Assembly: GCF_027531705.1 (NCBI RefSeq)
Contig: NZ_JAPZSP010000018.1
Coordinates: 124,001 to 188,000, forward strand
DNA: 64,000 bases
Origin: Flavobacterium sp.
GTDB taxonomy: Bacteria > Bacteroidota > Bacteroidia > Flavobacteriales > Flavobacteriaceae
Direction: 5' to 3'
The notes beneath the pieces were generated by a model that saw only the letters and a program-made list of their open reading frames with translations, was not told the origin of the DNA and did no database searches. Numbering within the stretch: the stretch's first letter is position 1; every line of letters starts with the position of its first letter. Both the position numbers and the translations under genes were made by a program. Shown piece after piece: positions 1 through 9,798 of this stretch.

Positions 1-99
1 AAACAAGGTGAGTTGGAATACAAACTAAAATTCAATTGTAAACCATGCGAAATGGAAATTTGGGAAAAAGATGCTGAATTTGAAATCGAAGAAGATTAA
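1..99 (+). CDS. 3' end of a CDS truncated by the window edge (…FNCKPCEMEIWEKDAEFEIEED)
   Basis: Open frame 1 from base 1 to TAA at 97-99; product not identified. Confidence 0.5.
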   Translation, partial: KQGELEYKLKFNCKPCEMEIWEKDAEFEIEED

Positions 100-182
100 C
101 AAATTGTAACAAAGGATAATGGTTTTAGTCTAACTAACATTATCCTTTTTTTATAACTTTACCACAACAAACAAAATACATT

Positions 183-2315
183 ATGAACAAAAAAATTATA
201 CTATTCTTTAGTTTATTTATTGCGTTTACTTCTCAAGCGCAATTGAAAAAAATCACTCTAGAAGACGGCGTTTTACAACAAGGAAGAAAATTTGGAGCTG
301 ATAAATTAACTGGTTTTCAATGGATTCCGAACACTAACAAATATGTTTATTACACAGATGCTTGGACCAAAATGATGTCGGCTACAACAACCGATTCAAA
401 AGCTTCTGAATTAGCAACTTTATCCGAAATCAATTCAGCTTTAGGAACTAAATTGAGAAATTTCTCTGGTGTTGAATGGATAGATGCTTCAACTATTTTA
501 GTTTCAGAAAATGGAAAATATTATACTTATTCTTTGACTTCAAAATCGGGAAAAAGTATTCAAGAAACTGCTGAAACTGCCGAAAATCAAACATTTGATA
601 AAGCAAAACAAAACTTAGCATTTACTGAAGGAAACAATTTATTTTTCTTCAATAAAAACAAAGAAAAGATTACTGTAACTAATGAAAGTAACAAAGGAAT
701 TGTTTCGGGACAAACTATTTCTAGAAACGAATTTGGAATTTCAGGTGGAATATTTTGGTCGCCAAAATATTCTTATTTAGCTTTTTACCAAAAAGACGAG
801 ACAGAAGTTGCCGATTATCCATTATTAGACATTAATGAAACACCAGGAAAATTAGTTTCAATAAAATATCCTATGATTGGTCAAAAATCGGAAAAACCTA
901 GAGTTGGAATTTACAATCTTTCAACTGGAAAAACGGTTTTCATTAAACCAAAAAACAATGCTGATGATTATTTAACCAATCTTTCTTGGACGCCAGACGA
1001 AAAATATGTTTTGATTGCCGAATTAAACCGTGGTCAAAATGATATGTGTTTGAATGTTTACGATGCCAATTCGGGAGCATTTGTTAGAACTATTTTAAAC
1101 GAAACTAGCGACAAATGGGTTGAACCAGAACACGATGCCTTTTTTCCAAATGAAAAATCAAACAACTTCGTTTGGCATAGCGAAAAAGATGGTTTTCAAA
1201 ATTTATACTACTACTCTATCGATGGAAAATTGATTAAAAAATTGACAAATAACAAATTTCCAGCAAGAGAAATCATTAGTGCAAATACAGCTGGAACCGA
1301 AATTTATTTTAAAGCAACTGGTGCTAATCCTACCAATATGTTGGTTTACAAAGTTGATTTAAAAGGAAAACAAACCCTGATTACCAAAGACGAAGGCGTT
1401 CATAATGTAGCCATTTCTTCTGATTATAATTGGATTTTTGATGAATTTTCTAATCATTCAACACCTTCAAAATCATTGTTGTATAACAAAAGTTTAAAAG
1501 CTACCACATTGTTAGAAAGCAAAAACAAATACGACGGTTACGAAATGGGAACAGCCGAAATCAAAACAATAAAAGCAGCCGATGGAACAACCGATTTATA
1601 CACAAGATTAATTAAACCAAGCAATTTTGATCCTAACAAAAAATACCCAGTTATGGTGTATGTTTATGGCGGACCACATGCGCAAATGATTACCAATTCC
1701 TATTTGGATGGCGCCAATTTGTGGATGTATTGGATGGCAGAACAAGGTTATTTAGTATTTACAGTTGACAATCGCGGTTCTGACAATCGCGGATTTGCTT
1801 TTGAAAGTGTGATTCATGGAAAATGTGGAACTAACGAAATTGAAGACCAAATAAAAGGTGTAGACTATTTAAAATCATTGCCTTATGTTGATGGAAATCG
1901 TTTAGCTGTCCACGGTTGGAGTTATGGCGGATTCATGACGAGTTCGTTAATGCTTAGAAAACCAGATGCTTTCAAAGTGGGTGTTGCCGGCGGACCAGTG
2001 GTTGACTGGAAATGGTACGAAGTAATGTACGGCGAAAGATATATGGACACGCCAGCTGAAAACCAAAAAGGTTTTGACGAAGCAAGCGTTCTAAATTATG
2101 TAAAAGATTTGAAAGGAAAACTGCTCCTCATTCACGGAACTAGCGATGATGTTGTGGTGGAACAACACAATTTAGCATTGGTTAAAAAATTCGTAGAAGC
2201 TGGCAAACAAGTCGATTTTTTCCCTTACCCAATGCACAAACACAATGTGACTGGAAAAGACAGAGTACACTTGATGACCAAAGTTTTGAACTATATAATT
2301 GATAATAATAAATAG
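183..2315 (+). CDS. S9 family peptidase, dipeptidyl peptidase IV-like
   Basis: Signal peptide; DPPIV-like beta-propeller N-terminus; GWSYGGFM nucleophile motif; C-terminal Asp/His region. Confidence 0.93.
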   Translation: MNKKIILFFSLFIAFTSQAQLKKITLEDGVLQQGRKFGADKLTGFQWIPNTNKYVYYTDAWTKMMSATTTDSKASELATLSEINSALGTKLRNFSGVEWIDASTILVSENGKYYTYSLTSKSGKSIQETAETAENQTFDKAKQNLAFTEGNNLFFFNKNKEKITVTNESNKGIVSGQTISRNEFGISGGIFWSPKYSYLAFYQKDETEVADYPLLDINETPGKLVSIKYPMIGQKSEKPRVGIYNLSTGKTVFIKPKNNADDYLTNLSWTPDEKYVLIAELNRGQNDMCLNVYDANSGAFVRTILNETSDKWVEPEHDAFFPNEKSNNFVWHSEKDGFQNLYYYSIDGKLIKKLTNNKFPAREIISANTAGTEIYFKATGANPTNMLVYKVDLKGKQTLITKDEGVHNVAISSDYNWIFDEFSNHSTPSKSLLYNKSLKATTLLESKNKYDGYEMGTAEIKTIKAADGTTDLYTRLIKPSNFDPNKKYPVMVYVYGGPHAQMITNSYLDGANLWMYWMAEQGYLVFTVDNRGSDNRGFAFESVIHGKCGTNEIEDQIKGVDYLKSLPYVDGNRLAVHGWSYGGFMTSSLMLRKPDAFKVGVAGGPVVDWKWYEVMYGERYMDTPAENQKGFDEASVLNYVKDLKGKLLLIHGTSDDVVVEQHNLALVKKFVEAGKQVDFFPYPMHKHNVTGKDRVHLMTKVLNYIIDNNK

Positions 2316-2320
2316 TTTTT

Positions 2321-2452
2321 TTAGAAGCTAATCCTACTATCCGCTCTATCTTTTCTTTTTTAAAGAAAAAAAGAAAAGGATGCCGCTCCAAACACGAAGT
2401 GTTCACCGAACACCAATAAAAAATAAAAGCCTCAGTGAGGTAATCAGGGCTA
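2321..2452. repeat. Dispersed hairpin-cored repeat, copy 1 (TTAGAAGCTAAT…CCGCTCTATCTTTT…AAAAGGATGCCGCTCC…GGGCTA)
   Basis: Shares end and core blocks with the reverse complement of 37605-37732; central ATCTTTTCTTTTTT/AAAAAAAGAAAAGGAT inverted repeat. Confidence 0.7.
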
Positions 2453-2455
2453 ATG

Positions 2456-2495
2456 AACCCCAAATTCCAATACAACTATAGTGGAATTTGGGGTT
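2456..2495 (+). terminator. Hairpin terminator
   Basis: 14-bp perfect stem AACCCCAAATTCCA/TGGAATTTGGGGTT followed by T run. Confidence 0.75.
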
Positions 2496-2573
2496 TTTAA
2501 TTTAAACTCAATAAACATTTTTACTTATATTTGTTATTGACTGACTTGTAAATACTAGAAAATCATATAATTT

Positions 2574-3581
2574 ATGGTTTGTATAAATGAGTTAGCGATA
2601 ATTATAACGAAAATCAAGAATCAAATGCAATCAATAGATTATAATAAAGAAACAAATAAAATTTACTTTTTTGAAAATTGGATTATATCGGTTTTTACAA
2701 TTGATATGAAGTTTATAAATGAAATTAAACTAAATATTAATTTTTCTGGAATCGAAAAAATTACTCATTTCAAATATATAATAGTAAATAATTCATTTGA
2801 AATAATTTGCAGAGATTATCATAATATACAATGTTTTCTCTTTGACATAAATGGTCATAATATTTTACAGAAAACATTATCAAATAATAGAAAAGAAATA
2901 TTGTTGAATTTAAACAATGACAATTTTATTGAAGTTTTTTTTACAGATGAACATCATAGCTATGATGCTAATTGTAAATTTTATAAAGACAATAAAGAAA
3001 TTTTAAGTAGTGATTTACATGATGAGTTGGAAAAAATAGAAAAAGACTGGTATGGATATGAATATATAGAATGTTTAAAAAGCACAAATGTATCAAATCA
3101 ATTTTCTTTTATTACTGTTCATGCTAATTATGGGGTACAAGGTGTAAAAATATATCAAATCAATTCCTTATCAAATTTGGACTTATTATATGATATGGAT
3201 GATTTAGACTTTGATGGAGCTTTCCATAATTTGACTTTTAATTCAAAAGGTGAAAAGTTTATTTTGCTTCTCTATGAAAGAGATAAGAATTTAAATGATT
3301 ACATTTCTATCTGTGAATATTCAATTGATAACAACAAAAAACCGAATATAATATTCAAAACTGATTTTGGATATTGGGAATATAATGAACTTTTCACTCA
3401 TTATTTAACTGATACAGTTCTGTGCATAGTGAGAAATTCCGATATAATATTGTTTGATTTAGTTACTGGAAAGGCTAAGGAAATTTTAAATAGAGACTTG
3501 AATTCTATTTATTTCGTAGATTTCAATATTTTAATTTACCAAATAAACAAAAAAATGATAGTAACTCAATACCAATATTAA
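2574..3581 (+). CDS. Hypothetical protein, very AT-rich
   Basis: 335-aa ORF with no recognised motif; flanked by repeats. Confidence 0.7.
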   Translation: MVCINELAIIITKIKNQMQSIDYNKETNKIYFFENWIISVFTIDMKFINEIKLNINFSGIEKITHFKYIIVNNSFEIICRDYHNIQCFLFDINGHNILQKTLSNNRKEILLNLNNDNFIEVFFTDEHHSYDANCKFYKDNKEILSSDLHDELEKIEKDWYGYEYIECLKSTNVSNQFSFITVHANYGVQGVKIYQINSLSNLDLLYDMDDLDFDGAFHNLTFNSKGEKFILLLYERDKNLNDYISICEYSIDNNKKPNIIFKTDFGYWEYNELFTHYLTDTVLCIVRNSDIILFDLVTGKAKEILNRDLNSIYFVDFNILIYQINKKMIVTQYQY

Positions 3582-3700
3582 CTACCGCTAACAGGTGTTC
3601 GGCAAGATTGCGTATTTTGTGGTAAATTCACGTTTACGTTTCGCAAGAAATATTATCTTTAACAGAAAAAAATCAGTTCCGAAGTTTACAACTGACGAGA
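3582..3700. repeat. Putative fragment of a dispersed repeat (CTACCGCTAACAGGTGTTCGGCAAGATTGCG…CGCAAGAAATATTATCTTTAACAG)
   Basis: Starts at the stop codon of the preceding ORF; internal inverted pair TTGCG/CGCAA; resembles repeats remembered from other Bacteroidota genomes (not verified). Confidence 0.4.
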
Positions 3701-3753
3701 AGCGGCGAAACATTCAAATTTCAGTAGAACTATTAGAAATTATCTAAAATATT

Positions 3754-5016
3754 CTACGTTTTCTGCTTTTTCTTTTTAGCAGCAGGAAATAAAACATTAT
3801 TCAAAATCAAACGAAATCCTGGCGAAGTTGGATGCAAGTCTAAAACAGTTGGCTCATCACCTACTCTATGCTGGTAATCTTCAGGATCATGACCACCAAA
3901 AAAAGTAAAGAACCCTTTTCCTTTTTGACCATGAATATAGCGAGCTTCACCATTCAACTCGTTTTCACCCAAAACCAACACATTCGATTTGATTAATTCT
4001 CTTTCAAAAGCGGTACTTTGTCCCATAAATCCTTTTACCAAAGAAGTATGATTTTGACACAACATACTCGGAATCACATCCCATTTAGCTGAAAAATCCA
4101 TCAAAGTGAAATAATCTTTCTCCATAGGAAGTTTTCTTTTTTCGGTCATATCAATATCTGAAAACTCATAATGTTCGGGTTTTCTATCCAAAATATAATC
4201 CTTGAAAGCAAATGTTCTAGAATAGTCAATTTTGGATTGGTAACTGGCTTCACTTGGATCGCCGTCAAACATAGGTTCGCAAATATCAACACCTTCGGCA
4301 GAAAGCGCAATATCAAAACTATCGGTTGCCGAGCACATGGCAAACATAAAACCGCCACCAATTACAAAATCACGAATTTTTTTGGCAACAGCCAGTTTTT
4401 CCTCTGAAACTTTGGAATAACCAAGTTTTGCTGCTAAAGCTTCTGCATCTCTTTTCTGTTCGATATACCAAGGTGCATTTCTATAAGCACCAAAAAACTT
4501 TCCGTATTGACCAGTAAAATCTTCGTGGTGCAAGTGCAACCAATCGTATAAAAGCAATTGATCCGACAATACTTCTTCGTCATATATTGGCGTGAATGGA
4601 ATTTCGGCATACGTCAAAACCATCGTTACAGCATCATCCCAAGGTTGTTTTCCTTTTGGAGTGTAGACAGCAACTTTTGGTGCTTTTTCTAACACAACTG
4701 TTTCCATATTTTGCGATGGTGACGAAATATCTTCGAGAATTACGTTGGCTTCACTATCAGAAAGTATTTCAAAACTTACACCTCTAATTTGGCATTCTTT
4801 TCTAATTTCGGGTGCATCTGGCAATAAGAAAGAACCACCACGATAGTTCAACAACCAACTGGCTTTGTATTGTTTATCCAAACACCAATACGTAATTCCG
4901 TATGCTTTTAGATGGTTTTTTTGAGAAACATCATCCATAGGCAACAAAATAAAATTTGCCTTTACAGAAAAGGAAATTAGTAAAAGGATTGCTAGTATTG
5001 ATTTTTGAAATGCCAT
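3754..5016 (-). CDS. Exported protein of the type often annotated 'asparagine synthetase B' in Flavobacteria
   Basis: Signal peptide MAFQKSILAILLLISFSVKA; recognised by overall sequence, function uncertain. Confidence 0.6.
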   Translation of the reverse strand: MAFQKSILAILLLISFSVKANFILLPMDDVSQKNHLKAYGITYWCLDKQYKASWLLNYRGGSFLLPDAPEIRKECQIRGVSFEILSDSEANVILEDISSPSQNMETVVLEKAPKVAVYTPKGKQPWDDAVTMVLTYAEIPFTPIYDEEVLSDQLLLYDWLHLHHEDFTGQYGKFFGAYRNAPWYIEQKRDAEALAAKLGYSKVSEEKLAVAKKIRDFVIGGGFMFAMCSATDSFDIALSAEGVDICEPMFDGDPSEASYQSKIDYSRTFAFKDYILDRKPEHYEFSDIDMTEKRKLPMEKDYFTLMDFSAKWDVIPSMLCQNHTSLVKGFMGQSTAFERELIKSNVLVLGENELNGEARYIHGQKGKGFFTFFGGHDPEDYQHRVGDEPTVLDLHPTSPGFRLILNNVLFPAAKKKKQKT

Positions 5017-5084
5017 TCTATTCTTTTTATTTAAAACGGATGTGTCAAAGATACTAGATTTAATGTGAAGAAAAACATAAAAAA

Positions 5085-5100
5085 TCCCGACGAATCGGGA
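5085..5100 (-). terminator. Terminator downstream of dnaB
   Basis: TCCCGA-CGAA-TCGGGA stem followed by T run on the minus strand. Confidence 0.75.
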
Positions 5101-5111
5101 AATTTATTTTT

Positions 5112-7709
5112 TTAAAACGGAACATCACTATCTTCATCGTTACTATTCAAATTGCTTCCGAAAGCTTCATTGGCAGAAGGAAGATTTTTAGTAATAAAAG
5201 GATTGTCGTCTTGTCCTAAATTCATTGTAGATGGCAAGTAGTCATCACCGCTATATTCGTCAAGATTATCGAATTTACCTAAGTTTCCAATAAACTTCAA
5301 TCGGATATTTTCTAGTGAACCATTACGGTGTTTTGCGATGATAAATTCGGCTTGACCTTGCGTTGGTGATTGTTCTTCGTCATCCCATTCATCAATTTTA
5401 TAATATTCTGGACGGTAAATAAATGAAACGATATCGGCATCTTGCTCAATCGCACCCGATTCACGTAAGTCTGAAAGTAATGGTCGTTTGCTCGAGCCAC
5501 GTGTTTCAACCGCACGTGATAACTGTGATAATGCAATTACTGGCACACTCAACTCTTTTGCTAAAGCTTTTAAGTTTCGGGAAATTGTTGAGATTTCTTG
5601 TTCACGATTTCCGCCACCTTTTCCGTTGCTTCCGCCAGCTGTCATTAATTGAAGGTAATCGACTACTATCAATTTGATTCCGTATTGCGAAGCCAAACGT
5701 CTTGCTTTTGCTCTTAAATCAAAAATAGAAAGTGATGGTGTATCATCAATATATAAAGGTGCTTTTTCTAAGTTCTTAACTTTGATAGAAAGTTGTTCCC
5801 ATTCGTGTTTTTCAAGTTTTCCAGTTCTTAATTTTTCGGAAGACAAACCAGTTTCAGAGGAAATTAAACGAGTAATCAACTGAACCGAAGACATCTCAAG
5901 CGAGAACAAAGCAACAGGATGTCCAAAATCGATAGCAATATTTCTTGCCATTGAAAGTACAAATGCGGTGTTGTGCGTTACTGTACAATCTTCAAGTAAA
6001 AACAAGCGATTCCCATCTATTTCAAATCCATAATAATCATCAACTTTGTCAAACTCTACTTTGATTCCAGTTACTTTCCAATCAACATTAGAACTCCATT
6101 CTCTTGCTTTTTTTCTTTCAACTTTTGTTGGAATATCGTTTAGGTTTCCAAAAATTCTTATTCTAAAAGCTTCACCTTCAAACCCTGTTGATTTTATAGA
6201 AGTTTTTTTCTTTTTTAAAGAAGTTCTAAAGCCTAATGAATCACAAAGAAATTTAATTTGATTTGCCAACTCTTCATTTTTTTGAACAATCTCAAAACAA
6301 TTAAATTCATTAGTATAATACCCATCCGAATCAATAATTCCTGCTAATAATTGAAGCCTGTTTGCTGATGAGTTCACAAGGTATTTACTCGGAATATGCT
6401 TGTTTTTGAGTAAATTTAAAGTTCTCAATTCCGATTGAATACACGTAGTAAACTCTTCTGAAGTGAATTTATTTCTATTAACAATTGAATAATTTGTTGT
6501 TTTGTTTTCTTGATGGTATTCAACTAGTTCAGATTCTAATTTTTCGGCATATTGATTTAAATACTTAATAATTTCTTCATCAATATTAGTGATTCTTTGT
6601 GAATATGAATGCCCATCACCAAGCCATAATCCTAAGTAATACGGCTCTAAAGGCAATTCTTTTTCTTCAAATTCGACGGCGACTTTATACCCTTTATAAT
6701 TAGACTTGAATTTATCAGATTTTTCTAAATACTCTTTTACAGTAATGTTTAGAACTTCGCCTTTTTTATGTTTTCCTTCATTTCTACTTCTTTTAAGAGA
6801 CAGAATATGGCTTTCATTAACACGGTAAGACATTGCTTTGTTTTGGTGAATCCAAAACATTTTTTCTTGACCTCGAGCTATAGAAAGCACTTTGCGAGAA
6901 GTTGAATCATCACCCATAAGTAATTCTCCTTCAACGACATCTTCAACATTTTTTAAAGAACCATCGTACATCAAAACTTTAGTTCCTTTGCCAAGACATT
7001 TACCCATACCTGGACGAGCAGCAATAATAATCAAATCGGAAGGTTGCCAACCAGAAGTTACTTTATCTAATTTTTCAAAACCTGTTGCCACACCACTTAA
7101 TCCTTCTTTGCTTGCAATTTCTTCAATTCGCTTTTTAGCTTGAATTACTAAACTTTGTGCTGTTTCAGAACTTCGTTTAATATTTCCTTGCGTAACTTCA
7201 TATAATTTAGATTCGGCTTTATCCAATAAATCAAATACATCGGTAGTTTCATCATACGACTCTTCAATAATTTCAGATGAAATTTTGATTAAACTACGTT
7301 GAATATATTTTTGAAGAATAATTCGAGAGTGAAATTCGATATGCGCCGAAGACGATATTTTTTGCGTAAGCTGAATTAAATAAAAATCGCCACCAGCCAA
7401 ATCAAGTTTTGCATTTTTTTTAAGTTGAGCCGAAACGGTTAATAAGTCGATTGGTTGCGTATCGGTAAATAACTGAACAATTGCTTCAAAAATATGTTTG
7501 TGAGCTTCTTTGTAAAATGCATCTGGTTGCAAAATATCAATCACCTCATCTACCCCTTTTTTATCAATCATCATAGCACCCAAAACAGCTTCCTCAAGAT
7601 CTAATGCTTGTGGTGGTAATTTTCCTTTTTCTAGGTTGATAATTGTAGTTTTATCTACTTTAATTGGGTTGATATTTTTAAAACTTTCCATGTTGCTAAA
7701 GTAGTTCAA
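5112..7709 (-). CDS. dnaB: Replicative DNA helicase DnaB interrupted by an in-frame intein (start may be 7691, MESFKNINP)
   Basis: DnaB N-domain LDLEEAVLGAMM; RPGMGK…T split Walker A; LIVVDYLQLM; LSQLSRAVETR; DLRESGAIEQDAD. Confidence 0.97.
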   Translation of the reverse strand: MNYFSNMESFKNINPIKVDKTTIINLEKGKLPPQALDLEEAVLGAMMIDKKGVDEVIDILQPDAFYKEAHKHIFEAIVQLFTDTQPIDLLTVSAQLKKNAKLDLAGGDFYLIQLTQKISSSAHIEFHSRIILQKYIQRSLIKISSEIIEESYDETTDVFDLLDKAESKLYEVTQGNIKRSSETAQSLVIQAKKRIEEIASKEGLSGVATGFEKLDKVTSGWQPSDLIIIAARPGMGKCLGKGTKVLMYDGSLKNVEDVVEGELLMGDDSTSRKVLSIARGQEKMFWIHQNKAMSYRVNESHILSLKRSRNEGKHKKGEVLNITVKEYLEKSDKFKSNYKGYKVAVEFEEKELPLEPYYLGLWLGDGHSYSQRITNIDEEIIKYLNQYAEKLESELVEYHQENKTTNYSIVNRNKFTSEEFTTCIQSELRTLNLLKNKHIPSKYLVNSSANRLQLLAGIIDSDGYYTNEFNCFEIVQKNEELANQIKFLCDSLGFRTSLKKKKTSIKSTGFEGEAFRIRIFGNLNDIPTKVERKKAREWSSNVDWKVTGIKVEFDKVDDYYGFEIDGNRLFLLEDCTVTHNTAFVLSMARNIAIDFGHPVALFSLEMSSVQLITRLISSETGLSSEKLRTGKLEKHEWEQLSIKVKNLEKAPLYIDDTPSLSIFDLRAKARRLASQYGIKLIVVDYLQLMTAGGSNGKGGGNREQEISTISRNLKALAKELSVPVIALSQLSRAVETRGSSKRPLLSDLRESGAIEQDADIVSFIYRPEYYKIDEWDDEEQSPTQGQAEFIIAKHRNGSLENIRLKFIGNLGKFDNLDEYSGDDYLPSTMNLGQDDNPFITKNLPSANEAFGSNLNSNDEDSDVPF
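5970..6998 (-). mobile_element. DnaB intein (343 aa) with LAGLIDADG homing endonuclease, inserted in Walker A (GMGK/T)
   Basis: N-terminal C in CLGKGTKVLMYDGS; DOD motifs LGLWLGDGHSY and LLAGIIDSDGYY; C-terminal LLEDCTVTHN followed by extein T; removal restores RPGMGKTAFVLSMARN and a 522-aa DnaB. Confidence 0.96.
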
Positions 7710-7740
7710 AAAATGAAAAAAATGAAAATGACTTGTGAGA

Positions 7741-7773
7741 AAAACATGTTAATAAAAACTTAAAACATGTTAA
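7741..7773. repeat. Direct repeat AAAACATGTTAA x2 with 21-bp period, upstream of dnaB
   Basis: Identical 12-mers at 7741-7752 and 7762-7773; core AACATGTT is palindromic. Confidence 0.6.
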
Positions 7774-7785
7774 CAAGACAAAAAA

Positions 7786-7811
7786 AATCCGAAGCGATAA
7801 GGCTTCGGATT
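7786..7811 (-). terminator. Terminator downstream of accA
   Basis: AATCCGAAGC-GATAAG-GCTTCGGATT then T run on minus strand. Confidence 0.8.
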
Positions 7812-7832
7812 AAGTATCTCAATTATAAGATT

Positions 7833-8786
7833 TTACTCTTTATATTCGCCCATTTTGCTGTATTTATCCATTCTTTGCGTGACTAATTCTGTTGTTGATA
7901 AGTCTTTTAATTCATTAAAAGCTTTCATAATATATTGTTCAACGGTTTTGAAAGTTGTAGGCTTATCATAATGAGCTCCTCCAAGTGGTTCAGGAATGAT
8001 ATCATCGACTAACTTTTGTTTTTTCATATCGGCAGAAGTTAGTTTTAATGCTTCAGCTGCTTGTTCTTTATATTCCCAACTTTTCCATAGAATAGACGAA
8101 CAAGATTCTGGAGAAATTACAGAATACCAAGTGTTTTCCATCATTAAAACTCTATCTCCAACACCTATTCCTAATGCTCCACCAGAAGCACCTTCGCCAA
8201 CGATAACACAGATAATAGGCACTTTAAGACGGCACATTTCTAGAATATTTCTAGCAATTGCTTCACCTTGTCCTCTTTCTTCTGCTTCCAATCCTGGATA
8301 AGCACCTGGTGTATCGATGAAAGTTACTACAGGAATTCCGAATTTTTCGGCCATTTTCATCAGTCGTAATGCTTTACGATATCCTTCAGGATTTGCCATT
8401 CCGAAGTTACGGTATTGACGCATTTTGGTGTTAATCCCTTTTTGTTGACCAATTAACATGAATGATTGACCGTCAATTTTACCCAATCCACCAATCATCG
8501 CTTTGTCATCTTTAAAACCTCTATCACCAAAAAGTTCTAAGAAAGTACCTTTTGTTAAAGTAGTGATATGTTCTAAAGTATAAGGACGATTAGGATGACG
8601 AGATAGTTGTACTCGTTGCCAAGCGGTTAAGTTTTTATATATTTTACGTTTGGTTTCTTCTAGTTTTTTCTCAATTTGTTTGCAGGTATTGGTAACATCT
8701 ACATTTGATTCAAGCCCAATAACTTGACACTTATCTAATTGATCTTCAAGCTCTTTTATTGGCAATTCGAAGTCTAAATATTCCAT
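7833..8786 (-). CDS. accA: Acetyl-CoA carboxylase carboxyltransferase subunit alpha
   Basis: [53 protein letters not shown]. Confidence 0.96.
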   Translation of the reverse strand: MEYLDFELPIKELEDQLDKCQVIGLESNVDVTNTCKQIEKKLEETKRKIYKNLTAWQRVQLSRHPNRPYTLEHITTLTKGTFLELFGDRGFKDDKAMIGGLGKIDGQSFMLIGQQKGINTKMRQYRNFGMANPEGYRKALRLMKMAEKFGIPVVTFIDTPGAYPGLEAEERGQGEAIARNILEMCRLKVPIICVIVGEGASGGALGIGVGDRVLMMENTWYSVISPESCSSILWKSWEYKEQAAEALKLTSADMKKQKLVDDIIPEPLGGAHYDKPTTFKTVEQYIMKAFNELKDLSTTELVTQRMDKYSKMGEYKE

Positions 8787-8862
8787 AATAGTTTTGATTT
8801 AGTCGCTCTAGTTTGATTTACAAATATAAAATTTTATGTTTTACAAATGCTATTTTACTATA

Positions 8863-9798
8863 TTAGTTATTCACTTTTTTGAGATTAAGAATTCCGTTGA
8901 TAACTACCGAAGTGATTATGATAATGGCTCCAACATAGAACAAAGAATTCATTTGCTCTGATTCTGTGAAGATTAGTAATGCTAATACGATTCCGTAAAT
9001 TGGTTCCATATTTATAGTTAGCATTACGGTATAAGGTGATAAAAATTTCATAACTTTTATTGAGGCAGAAAAAGCATAGGCTGTACAAACAGAAGCCAAA
9101 ATAAATAACCAAAGTATATCAGATTTTGAAATGGAAAAGAAATTTTCAGAAAAACTATCAGTAAAAAACATATAAATTGAAAAGAAGCATAAGCCACCTA
9201 ACAATTCATAAAACGAAATTACATTTGGGTTATGTTCTTTGGCTAATTTTCCATTAATTACTGAAAACAAAGCAGATAATAAGGCACTTGTTAAGGCTAA
9301 CAATACGCCTGCTATTTTTACGTTAGGATCGCTAAAAACATTTTTGAAACTATTTACAAAACCGTATTTATCAATAATTTCGGCGAAAGCCACAAAATAC
9401 AATCCTAAGATAACAAAAAGCCCTAAAAAAACATTAATCCAGTTTATTTTTTGTCGGTAAATTATTGGTTCTAAAAGTGATGCAAAAAAAGCACCCGTTG
9501 ACAAACATGCCAATGTTATTGAAATATTCGACACTTTGATAGCTTCATAAAAAGTAAACCAGTGAGCGGCAATTACAATTCCTGAAAATAAAAAACTAAA
9601 AAAAGTATGAATTGAAATTTTTAACGATTCTCTTGAAAAAAGGAAATACAGCAACATAAATCCGAGAGCAAAAGCCATTCTGAACCAAACTAAATCAACA
9701 GCTTGCAAAGAAATAAGTTTGCCCAAAACGGCAGTAAATCCCCAAATGAAAACTATCAAATGAAGATGCAAATAACTTTTAAGATTATCGCTTTGCAT
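8863..9798 (-). CDS. EamA/DMT family transporter
   Basis: Ten hydrophobic segments; EamA-like repeats. Confidence 0.85.
   Translation of the reverse strand: MQSDNLKSYLHLHLIVFIWGFTAVLGKLISLQAVDLVWFRMAFALGFMLLYFLFSRESLKISIHTFFSFLFSGIVIAAHWFTFYEAIKVSNISITLACLSTGAFFASLLEPIIYRQKINWINVFLGLFVILGLYFVAFAEIIDKYGFVNSFKNVFSDPNVKIAGVLLALTSALLSALFSVINGKLAKEHNPNVISFYELLGGLCFFSIYMFFTDSFSENFFSISKSDILWLFILASVCTAYAFSASIKVMKFLSPYTVMLTINMEPIYGIVLALLIFTESEQMNSLFYVGAIIIITSVVINGILNLKKVNN

Noticed and set aside
2182-2475. 97-aa minus-strand ORF
   Set aside because: Crosses the end of the S9 peptidase and the hairpin repeat; no independent support
5112-7709. dnaB as a disrupted pseudogene
   Set aside because: The insertion is in frame with intein splice motifs at both ends, and removal restores a normal DnaB
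9785-9798. 14-bp overlap of EamA and LptF/G-like genes, and 29-bp overlap of tatC with the CMD gene (45394-45422)
   Set aside because: Ordinary translational-coupling overlaps in dense operons
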